Shown: one piece after another, positions 24,821 through 33,406 of the stretch
How positions within the stretch are numbered: the stretch's first letter is position 1
How the letters are laid out: every line of letters begins with the position of its first letter
Assembly (NCBI RefSeq): GCF_029457495.1
Contig: NZ_CP120361.1
Coordinates: 4,480,001-4,544,000, forward strand
Direction: 5' to 3'
Length of the DNA: 64,000 nt
From: Chelativorans sp. AA-79
GTDB lineage: Bacteria > Pseudomonadota > Alphaproteobacteria > Rhizobiales > Rhizobiaceae
Notes under the pieces: model-generated
Told to the model about the DNA's origin: nothing
The model's database searches: none
Seen by the model: the letters and a program-made list of their open reading frames with translations, nothing else
Made by a program: the position numbers and the translations under genes

Positions 24821-25645
24821 ATGAGCGAGACAGGCATCCTTGAAGTGACCGGGGCTTCGATCCACTACCGGATCGACGGCAGCGAAGGCGCACCCTGGAT
24901 CGTCTTCAGCAACTCGATCACCACCGGTCTTTCGGTGTGGGACGAGCAGGCAGCCGCACTCTCGAACCGGTACCGCATCCTGCGCTACGACCAGCGTGGT
25001 CACGGGCAGACGAGCGTACCGCCCGGCCCTTGTACGTTCGACCATCTCGGCGGCGACGTGCAGGCACTGCTCGATCATCTCCGAATCGAGACATGCACGT
25101 TCGTCGGGCTCTCGATGGGAGTGCCGACGGGCCTGCATCTCTACGCCCACCATCCAGAACGCGTCGAAAGACTGGTGTTCTGCAACGGCCAGGCCGGCAC
25201 CGCGCCCGGCGGCGCGCGCGGCTGGGAGGAGCGGATCGAACAGGCCCGCCGAGACGGGATGGAGGCTTTGGCGGAGGCGACGGTGCGCCGCTGGTTCTCG
25301 CCCGACTTCATCGCCTCGGGCAGCGCCGAGAACATCCGCCGCATGATCGCCGCGACGCCGCTCGAAGGCTTCGTCGCCTGTGCCAGAGCCTTGCAGGACT
25401 ATGCCTTCGCGGATGTCCTGCAGACGATCCGGGTTCCCACCCTGCTCATCGTCGGCAAGGACGACGGCAAGATGCCGGACACGATGAGGCACATGCGCGC
25501 CATGATCGGCGGTGCCGCGCTGGTCGAGATTCCTTCTGCCGGGCACATCCCCAATGTCGCGCAGCCCGAGCTCTTCAATCGCGCGCTCCGAGAATTTCTC
25601 GACAAGGGGTCCACCGAAGGCGGCGAGTCTTCGGATCTTCAATAG
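24821..25645 (+). CDS. Alpha/beta hydrolase, 3-oxoadipate enol-lactonase-like (PcaD-like)
   Basis: A 274-residue cytoplasmic hydrolase with a complete triad: Ser in VGLSMG (about residue 96), Asp in GKDDGKMP and His in SAGHIPN. Length and motifs resemble enol-lactone hydrolases such as PcaD. The start at 24821 follows GGAGGAAG. It is the first plus-strand gene before a GST, a CoA-transferase and a carboxymuconolactone decarboxylase-family protein. PcaC- and PcaD-like genes side by side suggest lactone or ring-cleavage chemistry, though the rest of the protocatechuate pathway is absent here. Confidence 0.84.
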   Translation: MSETGILEVTGASIHYRIDGSEGAPWIVFSNSITTGLSVWDEQAAALSNRYRILRYDQRGHGQTSVPPGPCTFDHLGGDVQALLDHLRIETCTFVGLSMGVPTGLHLYAHHPERVERLVFCNGQAGTAPGGARGWEERIEQARRDGMEALAEATVRRWFSPDFIASGSAENIRRMIAATPLEGFVACARALQDYAFADVLQTIRVPTLLIVGKDDGKMPDTMRHMRAMIGGAALVEIPSAGHIPNVAQPELFNRALREFLDKGSTEGGESSDLQ

Positions 25646-25662
25646 GTCAAACATCCGTAATA

Positions 25663-25705
25663 TTGACTTTTATGATGACCCTCCGTAACGTCTGGCTGGG
25701 TTACG
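25663..25705 (+). promoter_or_regulatory. Putative promoter and inverted repeat before the GST gene
   Basis: TTGACT, a 17-base spacer and TAACGT form a weak promoter-like pair. It overlaps an inverted repeat, CGTAAC (25684-25689) against GTTACG (25700-25705). A related CCGTAAT string occurs 28 bases upstream of the left arm. Confidence 0.33.
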
Positions 25706-25748
25706 AGGGGCGGTGCTCCTTTCGGCCGCTGAGGGAGATGGAATTCAC

Positions 25749-26417
25749 GTGAAGCTTCATTGGTCACCCCGCTCACCCTTCGTGCGCAAGGTCATGATCG
25801 TGCTGCATGAGACCGGTCTTCAAAATCAGGTCGAATGCGTCCGCTCCGTCGTGGCTTTCGCAGGCACGCCGAACGAGGCAGTCCTTGCCGACAATCCGCT
25901 CGGGAAGATTCCCACCCTCGTGCTCGACGACGGCGGCGCACTTTTCGACTCGCGCGTCATCTGTGAATATCTGGACGGCCTTCACGACGGGCCGAGACTG
26001 TTTCCCAACGCCGGGCCGGAGCGTTTCCGCCAGCTGCGCTGGATGGCGCTGGCGGACGGGCTCACGGACATCCTGCTTCTCTGGCGCACCGAACGCACGC
26101 GACCGGACAGCGCATGGGACGTGCTTCTCTCCGCCTTCGAGCGCAAGACACGAGCCTGCTTCGAAAGGCTAGAGGCGGAGGCTGGCGAGATCACGACCGC
26201 CCCGTTCGGAATCGGCCACGCCGCCATCATTTGCGCGCTCGGGCAGATGGACTTCCGCTTCCAGGGGAGCCGCTGGGAAAGCGCGTTCCCGAGGCTTGCC
26301 GCCTGGTATGCGGAGGCGACGTCCCGGCCCTCGGTGGCGGCCACCGCCGTCGTGGATGATGCACCAGCCGGCGCGCCAGGCGATTCCGTCTCACCGTTCA
26401 CTTTCACGGCGGCATGA
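25749..26417 (+). CDS. Glutathione S-transferase family protein
   Basis: A 222-residue GST-fold protein. The thioredoxin-like N-terminal domain begins KLHWSPRSPFVRKVMIVLHE, with Ser residues near the glutathione thiol, and has the cis-Pro in GKIPTLVLDDG and the gamma-glutamyl site DSRVICEYLD. A helical C-terminal domain follows. The start is a GTG at 25749, which gives the typical GST N terminus. It overlaps the CoA-transferase gene by ATGA. In catabolic clusters such enzymes isomerise (maleylacetoacetate-type) or dehalogenate intermediates, so a pathway role is more likely than detoxification. Confidence 0.84.
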   Translation: MKLHWSPRSPFVRKVMIVLHETGLQNQVECVRSVVAFAGTPNEAVLADNPLGKIPTLVLDDGGALFDSRVICEYLDGLHDGPRLFPNAGPERFRQLRWMALADGLTDILLLWRTERTRPDSAWDVLLSAFERKTRACFERLEAEAGEITTAPFGIGHAAIICALGQMDFRFQGSRWESAFPRLAAWYAEATSRPSVAATAVVDDAPAGAPGDSVSPFTFTAA

Positions 26418-27634
26418 CCATGGCCGGTCCGCTTTCGCATATCCGCGTGCTCGACATGAGCCGCATCATGGCCGGCCCCTGGTCAGGACAGATCCTGGCC
26501 GATCTCGGAGCCGACGTGATCAAGATCGAGCGGCTTGGCGCGGGCGATGATACGCGCCGCTGGGGACCGCCGTTCCTGAAAGACGCGCAAGGCCGAGACA
26601 CCGCCGAATCCGGCTACTATCTCTCGGTCAATCGCGGCAAGCGGTCGGTAGAGGTGGACATTGCTGCGCCCGAGGGCCAGGAGATCGTGCGCGCGCTCGC
26701 CGCGCGGTCGGACATCCTGCTCGAAAACTTCAAGACCGGTACTTTGGCCCGTTACGGCCTGGCTTACGAGGACCTGAAGAAGGTCAATCCAAACCTCATC
26801 TACTGCTCCATCACAGGCTTCGGCGCCACAGGGCCGAAGCGTGACCAGGTGGCCTACGATTTCATGATCCAGGCCATGGGCGGGCTGATGAGCGTGACGG
26901 GCGAGCGGGACGACGCGCCTGGCGGCGGCCCGCAGAAGGTGGGCGTTCCCATCGTCGACATCATGACGGGCATGTATGCCACCATCGCCGTGCTGGCTGC
27001 GCTCGCGCGGAGATCGGAGACCGGCCAGGGCGAGCGGATCGACATCGGCATGCTTGATGTATCGGTGGCCATGCTCGCCAATCAGGCGATGAACTTTCTG
27101 GTCTCCGGAAAGACGCCGACCCGTAAGGGCAACAAGCATCCCAACATCCAGCCGCAGGACGTTTTCGCGGTGAAGGATGGACACATCGTGCTCGCCGTCG
27201 GCAATGACGAGCAGTTCCGCCGCTTTGCCGAAGCGATCGGCAGGCCCGGCCTGGCCGACGATCCTCGTTATGCGACCAATGTGGAGCGTGTGCGCAACCT
27301 CGACACGCTGCACCCGCTGATCTCGCAGGTGCTTGCCGAAAACACGCTCGATCATTGGCTTGACGCCTTCGGCAGCTGCAGCGTGCCATGCGGTCCGATC
27401 AACACCATTCCGAGGGTCTTCGAAGATCCTCAGGTCCGCCACCGGCAGATGCTGCGGCGGCTGGAGCATCCGCTTGCGGGCGAAGTACCGCAGGTGGTGA
27501 GTCCGATGCGGTTCGAAAATGCGCCGCTGGAGTTCAAGACCCCTCCGCCGCTCCTCGGCCAGCACACCGAGGCCCTTCTGGAGGAACTTGGCCTTCTCCA
27601 GGAAAAAGCCGCCGGTCGGAGTGGAACGCGATGA
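26414..27634 (+). CDS. Family III CoA-transferase (CaiB/BaiF), copy 1
   Basis: A 406-residue class III CoA-transferase. The N-terminal nucleotide loop reads LSHIRVLDMSRIMAGPW with GADVIKIE, and the catalytic Asp is in VGVPIVDIMTGMYA (about residue 180). It shares ATGA with the upstream GST stop. It transfers CoA from a donor thioester to an organic acid, and could activate the imported substrate because no acyl-CoA ligase is seen. It is related to, but clearly different from, the second copy at 32171. Confidence 0.88.
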   Translation: MTMAGPLSHIRVLDMSRIMAGPWSGQILADLGADVIKIERLGAGDDTRRWGPPFLKDAQGRDTAESGYYLSVNRGKRSVEVDIAAPEGQEIVRALAARSDILLENFKTGTLARYGLAYEDLKKVNPNLIYCSITGFGATGPKRDQVAYDFMIQAMGGLMSVTGERDDAPGGGPQKVGVPIVDIMTGMYATIAVLAALARRSETGQGERIDIGMLDVSVAMLANQAMNFLVSGKTPTRKGNKHPNIQPQDVFAVKDGHIVLAVGNDEQFRRFAEAIGRPGLADDPRYATNVERVRNLDTLHPLISQVLAENTLDHWLDAFGSCSVPCGPINTIPRVFEDPQVRHRQMLRRLEHPLAGEVPQVVSPMRFENAPLEFKTPPPLLGQHTEALLEELGLLQEKAAGRSGTR

Positions 27635-27641
27635 GGAGCCG

Positions 27642-28304
27642 ATGGCCCATGACCACCAGCAAGACCACTTTCCGGAGGACGAGACCGTGACGGCGCGCAT
27701 CACACTTCCCGGGCCGGAGAGCCTGTCACCCGAGCAGCGCGCCGTCTTCGACGCCGTCGTCCGCGGACCGCGCGGAGTCGTGGTCGGCCCCTTGCGTGCT
27801 GCTATCCACAGCCCCGAGCTTGCCGACCGATGGCAGCAGCTTGGCGAATTCCTTCGCTACAGGACGAGTCTTCCCGCGCGGCTCAACGAATTGGCCATCC
27901 TCGTCACCGCGCGGCGTTGGAACAGCGAACTGGAATGGAGCGTGCATGTCGAAGCGGCGAGGAAGGCGGGTCTGAAGGAGGAGGCGATCGAAGCGATACG
28001 CCAAGGGCGCCCACCGCGTTTTGCCGATGACGACGAGAGCGAAATCTACGCCTTTGCGCGCGAGCTTCAGCTTCATGGCCAGGTGAGCGAAGAAACCTAC
28101 AGGGCCGTGTCCAAGCGTTGGCGGGAACGCGGCGTGGTGGAGCTGACGGCGGTCATCGGCTATTACACCATGGTCTCGATGACGCTGAACGCGCACCGCA
28201 TCCCGCTTCCCGATGGCATGCCGCCTACCTTGAGCAGCGCCGGAGACGACGTGCCGTCGACCTTGAGCGCGCTTGCGCCGCTCGCAAGCGAGGGGCGGAC
28301 ATGA
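27642..28304 (+). CDS. Carboxymuconolactone decarboxylase (CMD)-family protein
   Basis: A 220-residue all-helical protein with the CMD signature RLNELAILVTARRWNSELEW followed by SVHVEAARKAG, giving the conserved Glu and His. It has no CxxC, so it is not an AhpD-type peroxidase. The start at 27642 follows GAGGAG; an alternative is the GTG at 27687. It lies 7 bases after the CoA-transferase. The enzyme may decarboxylate or isomerise a lactone intermediate processed by the PcaD-like hydrolase, but many CMD proteins have other or unknown roles. Confidence 0.8.
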   Translation: MAHDHQQDHFPEDETVTARITLPGPESLSPEQRAVFDAVVRGPRGVVVGPLRAAIHSPELADRWQQLGEFLRYRTSLPARLNELAILVTARRWNSELEWSVHVEAARKAGLKEEAIEAIRQGRPPRFADDDESEIYAFARELQLHGQVSEETYRAVSKRWRERGVVELTAVIGYYTMVSMTLNAHRIPLPDGMPPTLSSAGDDVPSTLSALAPLASEGRT

Positions 28305-28322
28305 GTCCGCCCGGGTGAAACC

Positions 28323-29192
28323 ATGACGATCAGCGACGCCGACATCAGCAGGCTCGCACGCGATCTCTACTCCTGGTCGCTGCGCAAGGTCCCGGACGAC
28401 ACAAAGGCCGCGCTGGAGCGGGCGCGCGACCTGGAGACTTCCGACACTGCACGGCGCACGCTGAACATGATGCTCGCCAGCGCCCGCGCCGCGGAAGAGC
28501 AGGACCGCTTCGTGTGCTCGGATTCGGGCGTTCCGGTCTATTTCGTGCGCATCGGCACAAGGGCGCGGTGGGATTCCAATATCAAGAGCGCCATCCGCGA
28601 GGGCTTCGAGACGCTGGTCGAAACGATCGACCCGCCCATTCTCAAACACGTGACCAATCCGCTGACGCTCGAGCGCGGCTATGCGGGCAAGGATATGCCC
28701 ATTGTCACCTTCGACCTCGTCGAAGATGCCGACTATATCGACATCACCTGCTCGCCCAAGGCGCTCGGCTCCGGCCGCTGGGCGGCCATGGAACTCTTCA
28801 CCTTCCCCACGCTCGAGACGATCGAGAGCTATATCCTCGACGTGGCGATCAAGGCTGGTTCCCAGCACTGCCCGCCCGTGGTCATGGGGGTCGGGATCGG
28901 CGGCACCTTCGATTATTGCGCCAAGATGGCCAAGGAGGCCACGCTGCGGCCGATCGGCAGCACCAGTGACGAGCCGATCCTGGCCGCGATGGAAGAGCGG
29001 CTGCGCGATGCCGTCAACGCCACAGGCTTCGGGCCGATGGGGACCGGTGGCGACACCACCGTACTCGCCGTGCATGTGAACTATGCAGCCGGCCACGGCT
29101 TCACCCCGGTCGCCGTCTGCTTCAACTGCTGGATAAACCGGCGAACGCGTGCACGCATATACAGTGACGGGACGGTGGAAAGGGTCGAATAG
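28323..29192 (+). CDS. Class I fumarase/tartrate dehydratase-like alpha subunit
   Basis: A 289-residue Fe-S hydro-lyase alpha subunit. Candidate cluster ligands are Cys65 (VCSDSGVP), Cys183 (QHCPPV) and Cys269 (FNCWINRR). GVGIGGTFDY is the family Gly-rich segment. The usual PKGGGSEN active-site motif is altered to PKALGSGRW at about 145-153, so the substrate is probably not fumarate or tartrate. It pairs with the beta subunit encoded 8 bases downstream. Mesaconate or another substituted butenedioate would suit a CoA-transferase cluster, but this is inference. Confidence 0.86.
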   Translation: MTISDADISRLARDLYSWSLRKVPDDTKAALERARDLETSDTARRTLNMMLASARAAEEQDRFVCSDSGVPVYFVRIGTRARWDSNIKSAIREGFETLVETIDPPILKHVTNPLTLERGYAGKDMPIVTFDLVEDADYIDITCSPKALGSGRWAAMELFTFPTLETIESYILDVAIKAGSQHCPPVVMGVGIGGTFDYCAKMAKEATLRPIGSTSDEPILAAMEERLRDAVNATGFGPMGTGGDTTVLAVHVNYAAGHGFTPVAVCFNCWINRRTRARIYSDGTVERVE

Positions 29193-29200
29193 GCGGCGCG

Positions 29201-29830
29201 ATGGCAGAACTCCATCACCATACGCTTCCACTCTGCCCGGAAGCCGCCGCGAGCCTCCAGCTCGGCGACATGGTCACGCTCGACGGGCCGATCGTCGTGA
29301 CCGCCGGCATCCCCACCCATCAGCGCATCCTCGATTGTATCCGCGACGGGCACAATCCACCGATTGGCCTCGACAACGCCGCCTTCTTCCATCTGGGCAG
29401 CTACAGCAAGGCGGGCGACGACGGCTTCGACGTTCTGTACATGAACCCGACCACAAGCACCCGTTTCAATGCGATGATGCCGGAGATCATCCGGCACTTC
29501 CGGCTTCGTTGCGTCGGTGGCAAGGGCGGGCTCGATGCCGATTGCGCCAAGGCGCTGGGCGAGGTAGGCGGCGTATATCTCTCCTTCCTCGGCGGCGGGG
29601 CGCCACTCATTTCCGGCGCCATCCGGCGCATCCGGCAGGTGGCCTGGGACGATCTCATCGCGCACTATCGGCTGGTTGCCATGGAGGTCGAACGACTCGG
29701 CCCGCTGACCGTGGCCATCGATGCGCGAGGCAACAGTCTCTACGACAGCCTGGCTGAGAGGGCGGCCGCTCGCCGCGCGGAGATTCTGGCAAAACTCGCA
29801 TCCGCCCGGGAAAAAGCCGCCGGCTCTTGA
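29201..29830 (+). CDS. Class I fumarase/tartrate dehydratase-like beta subunit
   Basis: A 209-residue C-terminal-type subunit with VTAGIPTHQRI near residues 35-45, NPTTSTRFNAMMPEIIRHF and the KGG loop (VGGKGGLDADCAKAL). These are hallmarks of the FumA C-terminal/TtdB domain. It completes the dehydratase with the alpha subunit at 28323. It is the last gene before the promoter and operator of the binding-protein operon. Confidence 0.86.
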   Translation: MAELHHHTLPLCPEAAASLQLGDMVTLDGPIVVTAGIPTHQRILDCIRDGHNPPIGLDNAAFFHLGSYSKAGDDGFDVLYMNPTTSTRFNAMMPEIIRHFRLRCVGGKGGLDADCAKALGEVGGVYLSFLGGGAPLISGAIRRIRQVAWDDLIAHYRLVAMEVERLGPLTVAIDARGNSLYDSLAERAAARRAEILAKLASAREKAAGS

Positions 29831-29842
29831 GGCAACGTCCGC

Positions 29843-29883
29843 TTGACCGGCCCTGTAAAGGACAATAAACTGGTCTTTAGATA
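29843..29883 (+). promoter_or_regulatory. Putative promoter with overlapping operator, copy 2 of shared motif
   Basis: TTGACC at 29843-29848 and TAAACT at 29866-29871 are separated by 17 bases. Overlapping the -10 box is the motif GGACAAT, two bases, ACTGGTCTTTAGA (29860 onward), nearly identical to copy 1 at 20233-20255. An operator covering the -10 box implies repression. It precedes the binding-protein gene by about 40 bases. Confidence 0.52.
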
Positions 29884-29923
29884 CATTTAGGCCAGCAGAC
29901 CGGAAATTCAAAGGGAGGAAGGA

Positions 29924-30961
29924 ATGCTCTTCGGAAGATTCGCCAAGGCGGCCGTGCTCGCGAGCACGCTGGCAATCGGCACCACACAGGCTTTCGCCAT
30001 CGACCAGGCGACGATCGACGCCGCCAAGCAGGAGGGCGAGGTGGTCTGGTACTCCGGCATGATCGTGAACCAGATCGTCCGGCCAATCGTCGAGGCGTTC
30101 GAGGCCAAGTATCCCGGCATCAAGGTCAACGCTGCGCGTCATACCTCGTCGGAAGTCGTTCTGAAGGTGCAGAGTGAGGCGCAGGCAGGAAGGCCGATGG
30201 CGGATGTCTTTGACGGCTCCTCGGCTGTCTTCCCCCTGATGGAGGCGGGTCTCGTCGAACCCTACAAGCCCGAAGCCGCCGCCGATTTCGACGAGCGCAC
30301 CAAGGACCCTGACGGCTACTGGACGGCCGCCAATCTCTACTTCATGGTTCCGGCGATCAACACCACGCTCGTTTCGGAAGCCGACCGCCCCGACACCTAC
30401 GAAAAGCTGCTCAACCCCAAATGGACCGGCAAGATCGCATGGACGTCCGATCCGACGATGCTCGGCGCCCCCGGCTTCATCTACACCGTGATGCAGACCA
30501 TGGGCGAAGAAAAAGGCAGCGAATATCTGGAGAAGCTCGCCGCGCAGAACATCGTCAACGTGCCCGCGAGCCAGCGCGTCGTGCTCGACAAGGTGATCGC
30601 CGGCGAGTTCCCGATCGGTCTCATGACATTCAACCACCACTCGGCCATCAGCGCGCAGAAGGGTGCGCCGGTGGAGTGGGTGAAGCTCGAACCGGTGATC
30701 CAGGCGGTCAATCCGCTCGGCATCGTCAAGAACGCGCAGCACCCCAACGCCGCCAAGCTTCTGGTCGAGTTCATCCTTTCGGAGGAGGGGCAGTCGGTGA
30801 TGCGCGATGCGCTCTATATCCCCGCCAACCCGAATGTCCCGGCGGCCGAGCCGACGCTGAAGCCCAAGGAGGGAGGCTTCGAGACCTTCGTGATATCGCC
30901 GGAGGCCACGGCGCGAGACCTGAAGGACATGGTCGCCATCTACGATAGGATGTTCAAATAA
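29924..30961 (+). CDS. ABC importer periplasmic binding protein (Fbp/AfuA-like)
   Basis: A 345-residue solute-binding protein with a signal peptide of about 25 residues (ending AFA) and a mature start IDQATIDAAKQEGEVVWYSG, typical of the iron(III)-type family. The paired tyrosines used for ferric iron are not evident near the C-terminal domain, and the genetic context is catabolic, so an organic acid ligand is more likely than iron. GGAGGAAGG precedes the ATG. It is followed by its ATPase, and the likely permease is the lone fused gene at 21195. Confidence 0.87.
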   Translation: MLFGRFAKAAVLASTLAIGTTQAFAIDQATIDAAKQEGEVVWYSGMIVNQIVRPIVEAFEAKYPGIKVNAARHTSSEVVLKVQSEAQAGRPMADVFDGSSAVFPLMEAGLVEPYKPEAAADFDERTKDPDGYWTAANLYFMVPAINTTLVSEADRPDTYEKLLNPKWTGKIAWTSDPTMLGAPGFIYTVMQTMGEEKGSEYLEKLAAQNIVNVPASQRVVLDKVIAGEFPIGLMTFNHHSAISAQKGAPVEWVKLEPVIQAVNPLGIVKNAQHPNAAKLLVEFILSEEGQSVMRDALYIPANPNVPAAEPTLKPKEGGFETFVISPEATARDLKDMVAIYDRMFK

Positions 30962-31013
30962 CCGCTACGGTCCGCGCCCCGAAAACCGTGGGTGCTGCTC
31001 TTTGGAATATCGA

Positions 31014-32174
31014 ATGATGACGGATTCTTCAGCGCTTCATGTAGATTTTCTCACCAAGGTCTATCAGGAGTCCGGCGGCTCGCCCGCCGGCGGCGTCCGA
31101 GACGCGAGCTTCGACCTTCCCGAGGGAACCTTCTTCACCCTTCTCGGCCCCAGCGGCTGCGGCAAGACGACCACGCTGCGCTGCATCGCAGGCCTGGAGT
31201 TCCCCGACCGGGGCTCGATCCGCGTCGGCGACCGGACGTTCTACAACTCCTCCGACGGCACCTGGGTGCCGATGAACCTGCGCAAGATCGGCATGGTCTT
31301 CCAGTCCTACGCGATCTGGCCGCATATGACGGTTTTCGAGAACGTCGCCTTTCCCTTGCGCGTGGCGAAGGACGAGAGGTTCAGCCGCCGCGACATCGAG
31401 GCGATGGTCAACGAGGCGCTGCGCACCGTCAGCCTCGATGGATTTGGCGGCAGGCCCGCCACCCGGCTTTCGGGCGGCCAGCAGCAGCGTGTGGCGCTCG
31501 CCCGGGCGATCGTCCGCAAGCCTAGGCTGCTGCTCCTCGACGAGCCGCTGAGCAATCTCGACGCGACCCTGCGCGAGGAGATGCGCAACGAGCTGAAACG
31601 CCTGCAGCGGCAGATCGGCGTCACGACCGTCTATGTCACGCACGACCAGACGGAGGCGCTGGAGATGTCGGATACGATCGCCATCATCAACGAAGGACGC
31701 ATCGTCCAGATGGGCTCCCCGCGCGAGATCTACTTCTCGCCCCAGGATTCCTTCGTCGCCAGTTTCGTGGGTTCCACCAACCTCGTCCGCGGCCGGCTCA
31801 TCGGGACCAGTGGCGGCGATGCGATCTCCGTCGAGATCGGCGGAGGCCAGACGATCGCCTGTTCACCACGCTCCCATTGCAGCAATTCCGGGCCGATCTC
31901 CGTGTCGGTGCGTCCGGAGACGATCCGTCTTTCCGCGCCGGGCGGGCCCGGCGGCGGAACATGCAACCGCGTGGAGGGCGAGGTGGTCATGTCCGGTTTC
32001 GTCGGCAACATGAACCGGTACCATATTCGCGTCGGCGACACGGTGTTCCAGGCGGGTGCCGAAGCCACGGCGGACTATCCAGTGGGCACCCGCGTCGCCA
32101 TGGACTTTCCCATCGAGACCACCCTTGCCTTCCCCTCAGCCTCCAGCGACCCGAGAAGCACCCCCCAAACATGA
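31014..32174 (+). CDS. ABC importer ATPase (PotA/FbpC type)
   Basis: A 386-residue ATPase. Walker A is GPSGCGKTT (about residues 45-53), the signature LSGGQQQRVALARA, and Walker B LLLLDEPLSNLD followed by the H-loop VTHDQTEAL. A C-terminal TOBE-type domain (about 290-375) follows. The start at 31014 or 31017 has only a weak ribosome site. The stop overlaps the second CoA-transferase gene by ATGA, which ties import directly to CoA activation. Confidence 0.9.
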   Translation: MMTDSSALHVDFLTKVYQESGGSPAGGVRDASFDLPEGTFFTLLGPSGCGKTTTLRCIAGLEFPDRGSIRVGDRTFYNSSDGTWVPMNLRKIGMVFQSYAIWPHMTVFENVAFPLRVAKDERFSRRDIEAMVNEALRTVSLDGFGGRPATRLSGGQQQRVALARAIVRKPRLLLLDEPLSNLDATLREEMRNELKRLQRQIGVTTVYVTHDQTEALEMSDTIAIINEGRIVQMGSPREIYFSPQDSFVASFVGSTNLVRGRLIGTSGGDAISVEIGGGQTIACSPRSHCSNSGPISVSVRPETIRLSAPGGPGGGTCNRVEGEVVMSGFVGNMNRYHIRVGDTVFQAGAEATADYPVGTRVAMDFPIETTLAFPSASSDPRSTPQT

Positions 32175-33406
32175 GCGGCTGCCTTTCCCATATTCGCGTG
32201 CTCGACCTGAGCCGCGTCTTCGCGGGCCCCTGGGCTACGCAGATCCTGGCTGATTTCGGCGCCGAGGTGATCAAGGTCGAGCATCCCGTCTACGGCGACG
32301 AAGCCCGCCATCTCGGCGTACACCGGCTGGACGAAGCCGGCAACGAAACCGGAGAGACCTCCTCCTTCCTCGCAATGAACCGCGGCAAGCAATCCGTGGC
32401 GATCGATTTCAAGAGCGCAGAGGGCCGGGAGCTAATCCGCCGGCTTGCGGCCAAATGCGACGTGGTGGTGGAGAATTTCAAGAGCGGCACTCTCGACCGG
32501 CAGGGCCTTGGCTATGAGGACCTGAAGGCGATCAATCCCGATATCATCTACTGCTCGATCACGGGCTTCGGCCAGACCGGTCCCTACGCCCACCTGCCCG
32601 GCTACGATCCGCTCTTCCAGGCCATGAGCGGCCTCATGAGCATCACCGGCGTGCCGGACGGCGAGCCCGGCGCGGGCCCCAATCTGGTGGGCTTCAGCGT
32701 TTCCGACATCATTGCGGGACTCTATGCGGCGATCGCCGTTCTCGGCGCAGTCAGCCACCGCGACAACGGCGGCAGCGGCCAGCATATCGACCTGTCGCTT
32801 CTCGATTGCCAGATGGCGGCGCTTTCGCATATCGGCATGAACTATCTTGTCTCAGGCCGTATGCCGGTACGCGCGGGAGCGGCTTCCCAGACCACATGCC
32901 CGTGGCAGGCCTTCCGCTGCGCGGACATGGATTTGATGATCGCGGTCGGCAACGATCGGCAATTCGCCAAGCTTTGCGAGGTTCTCGGGCTCGAAGGCGT
33001 CGCGGAGGACGCGCGGTTCCGCACCAATCGCGACCGCATGGCGCACAAGGCCATCCTCGTGTCGATCCTGGCCGAATGCTTCTCGCGGCGCACGGCAGCC
33101 GAGTGGCGCACCGATCTGGACCGCGCCGGCGTTCCGAGCAGCCCCATCAACAATTTCAGGCAGGCGCTGGAGGACCCGCAGATCGCCCATCGCGAAATGC
33201 TCTTTGAGATGCCCCATCCGCAACACGGCCCGTTTCGATTCTTCGCCAATCCGATCAGGTATTCCGAGACGCCCGCCAGCTATCGGAAATATCCGCCGCA
33301 GCTGGGCGCCGATACCGCACGGGTGCTCCAGGAATTGCTCGATCTCGGCTCCGAAGAGATCTCCAGCCTGGCGGCAGACAAGATCATCGCGCCGGACTCA
33401 CGCTGA
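32171..33406 (+). CDS. Family III CoA-transferase (CaiB/BaiF), copy 2
   Basis: A 411-residue class III CoA-transferase with LSHIRVLDLSRVFAGPW at the N terminus, GAEVIKVEHP and the catalytic Asp in FSVSDIIAGLYA (about residue 180). It is translationally coupled to the ABC ATPase by an ATGA overlap. The simplest reading is that it activates the acid brought in by the ABC importer, as succinyl-CoA- or acetyl-CoA-dependent transferases do for glutarate and related acids. Confidence 0.88.
   Translation: MSGCLSHIRVLDLSRVFAGPWATQILADFGAEVIKVEHPVYGDEARHLGVHRLDEAGNETGETSSFLAMNRGKQSVAIDFKSAEGRELIRRLAAKCDVVVENFKSGTLDRQGLGYEDLKAINPDIIYCSITGFGQTGPYAHLPGYDPLFQAMSGLMSITGVPDGEPGAGPNLVGFSVSDIIAGLYAAIAVLGAVSHRDNGGSGQHIDLSLLDCQMAALSHIGMNYLVSGRMPVRAGAASQTTCPWQAFRCADMDLMIAVGNDRQFAKLCEVLGLEGVAEDARFRTNRDRMAHKAILVSILAECFSRRTAAEWRTDLDRAGVPSSPINNFRQALEDPQIAHREMLFEMPHPQHGPFRFFANPIRYSETPASYRKYPPQLGADTARVLQELLDLGSEEISSLAADKIIAPDSR

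Noticed and set aside
29924..30961. Ferric-iron binding protein
   Set aside because: The family is often labelled as iron-binding, but the paired Tyr ligands are not evident and every neighbour is catabolic.
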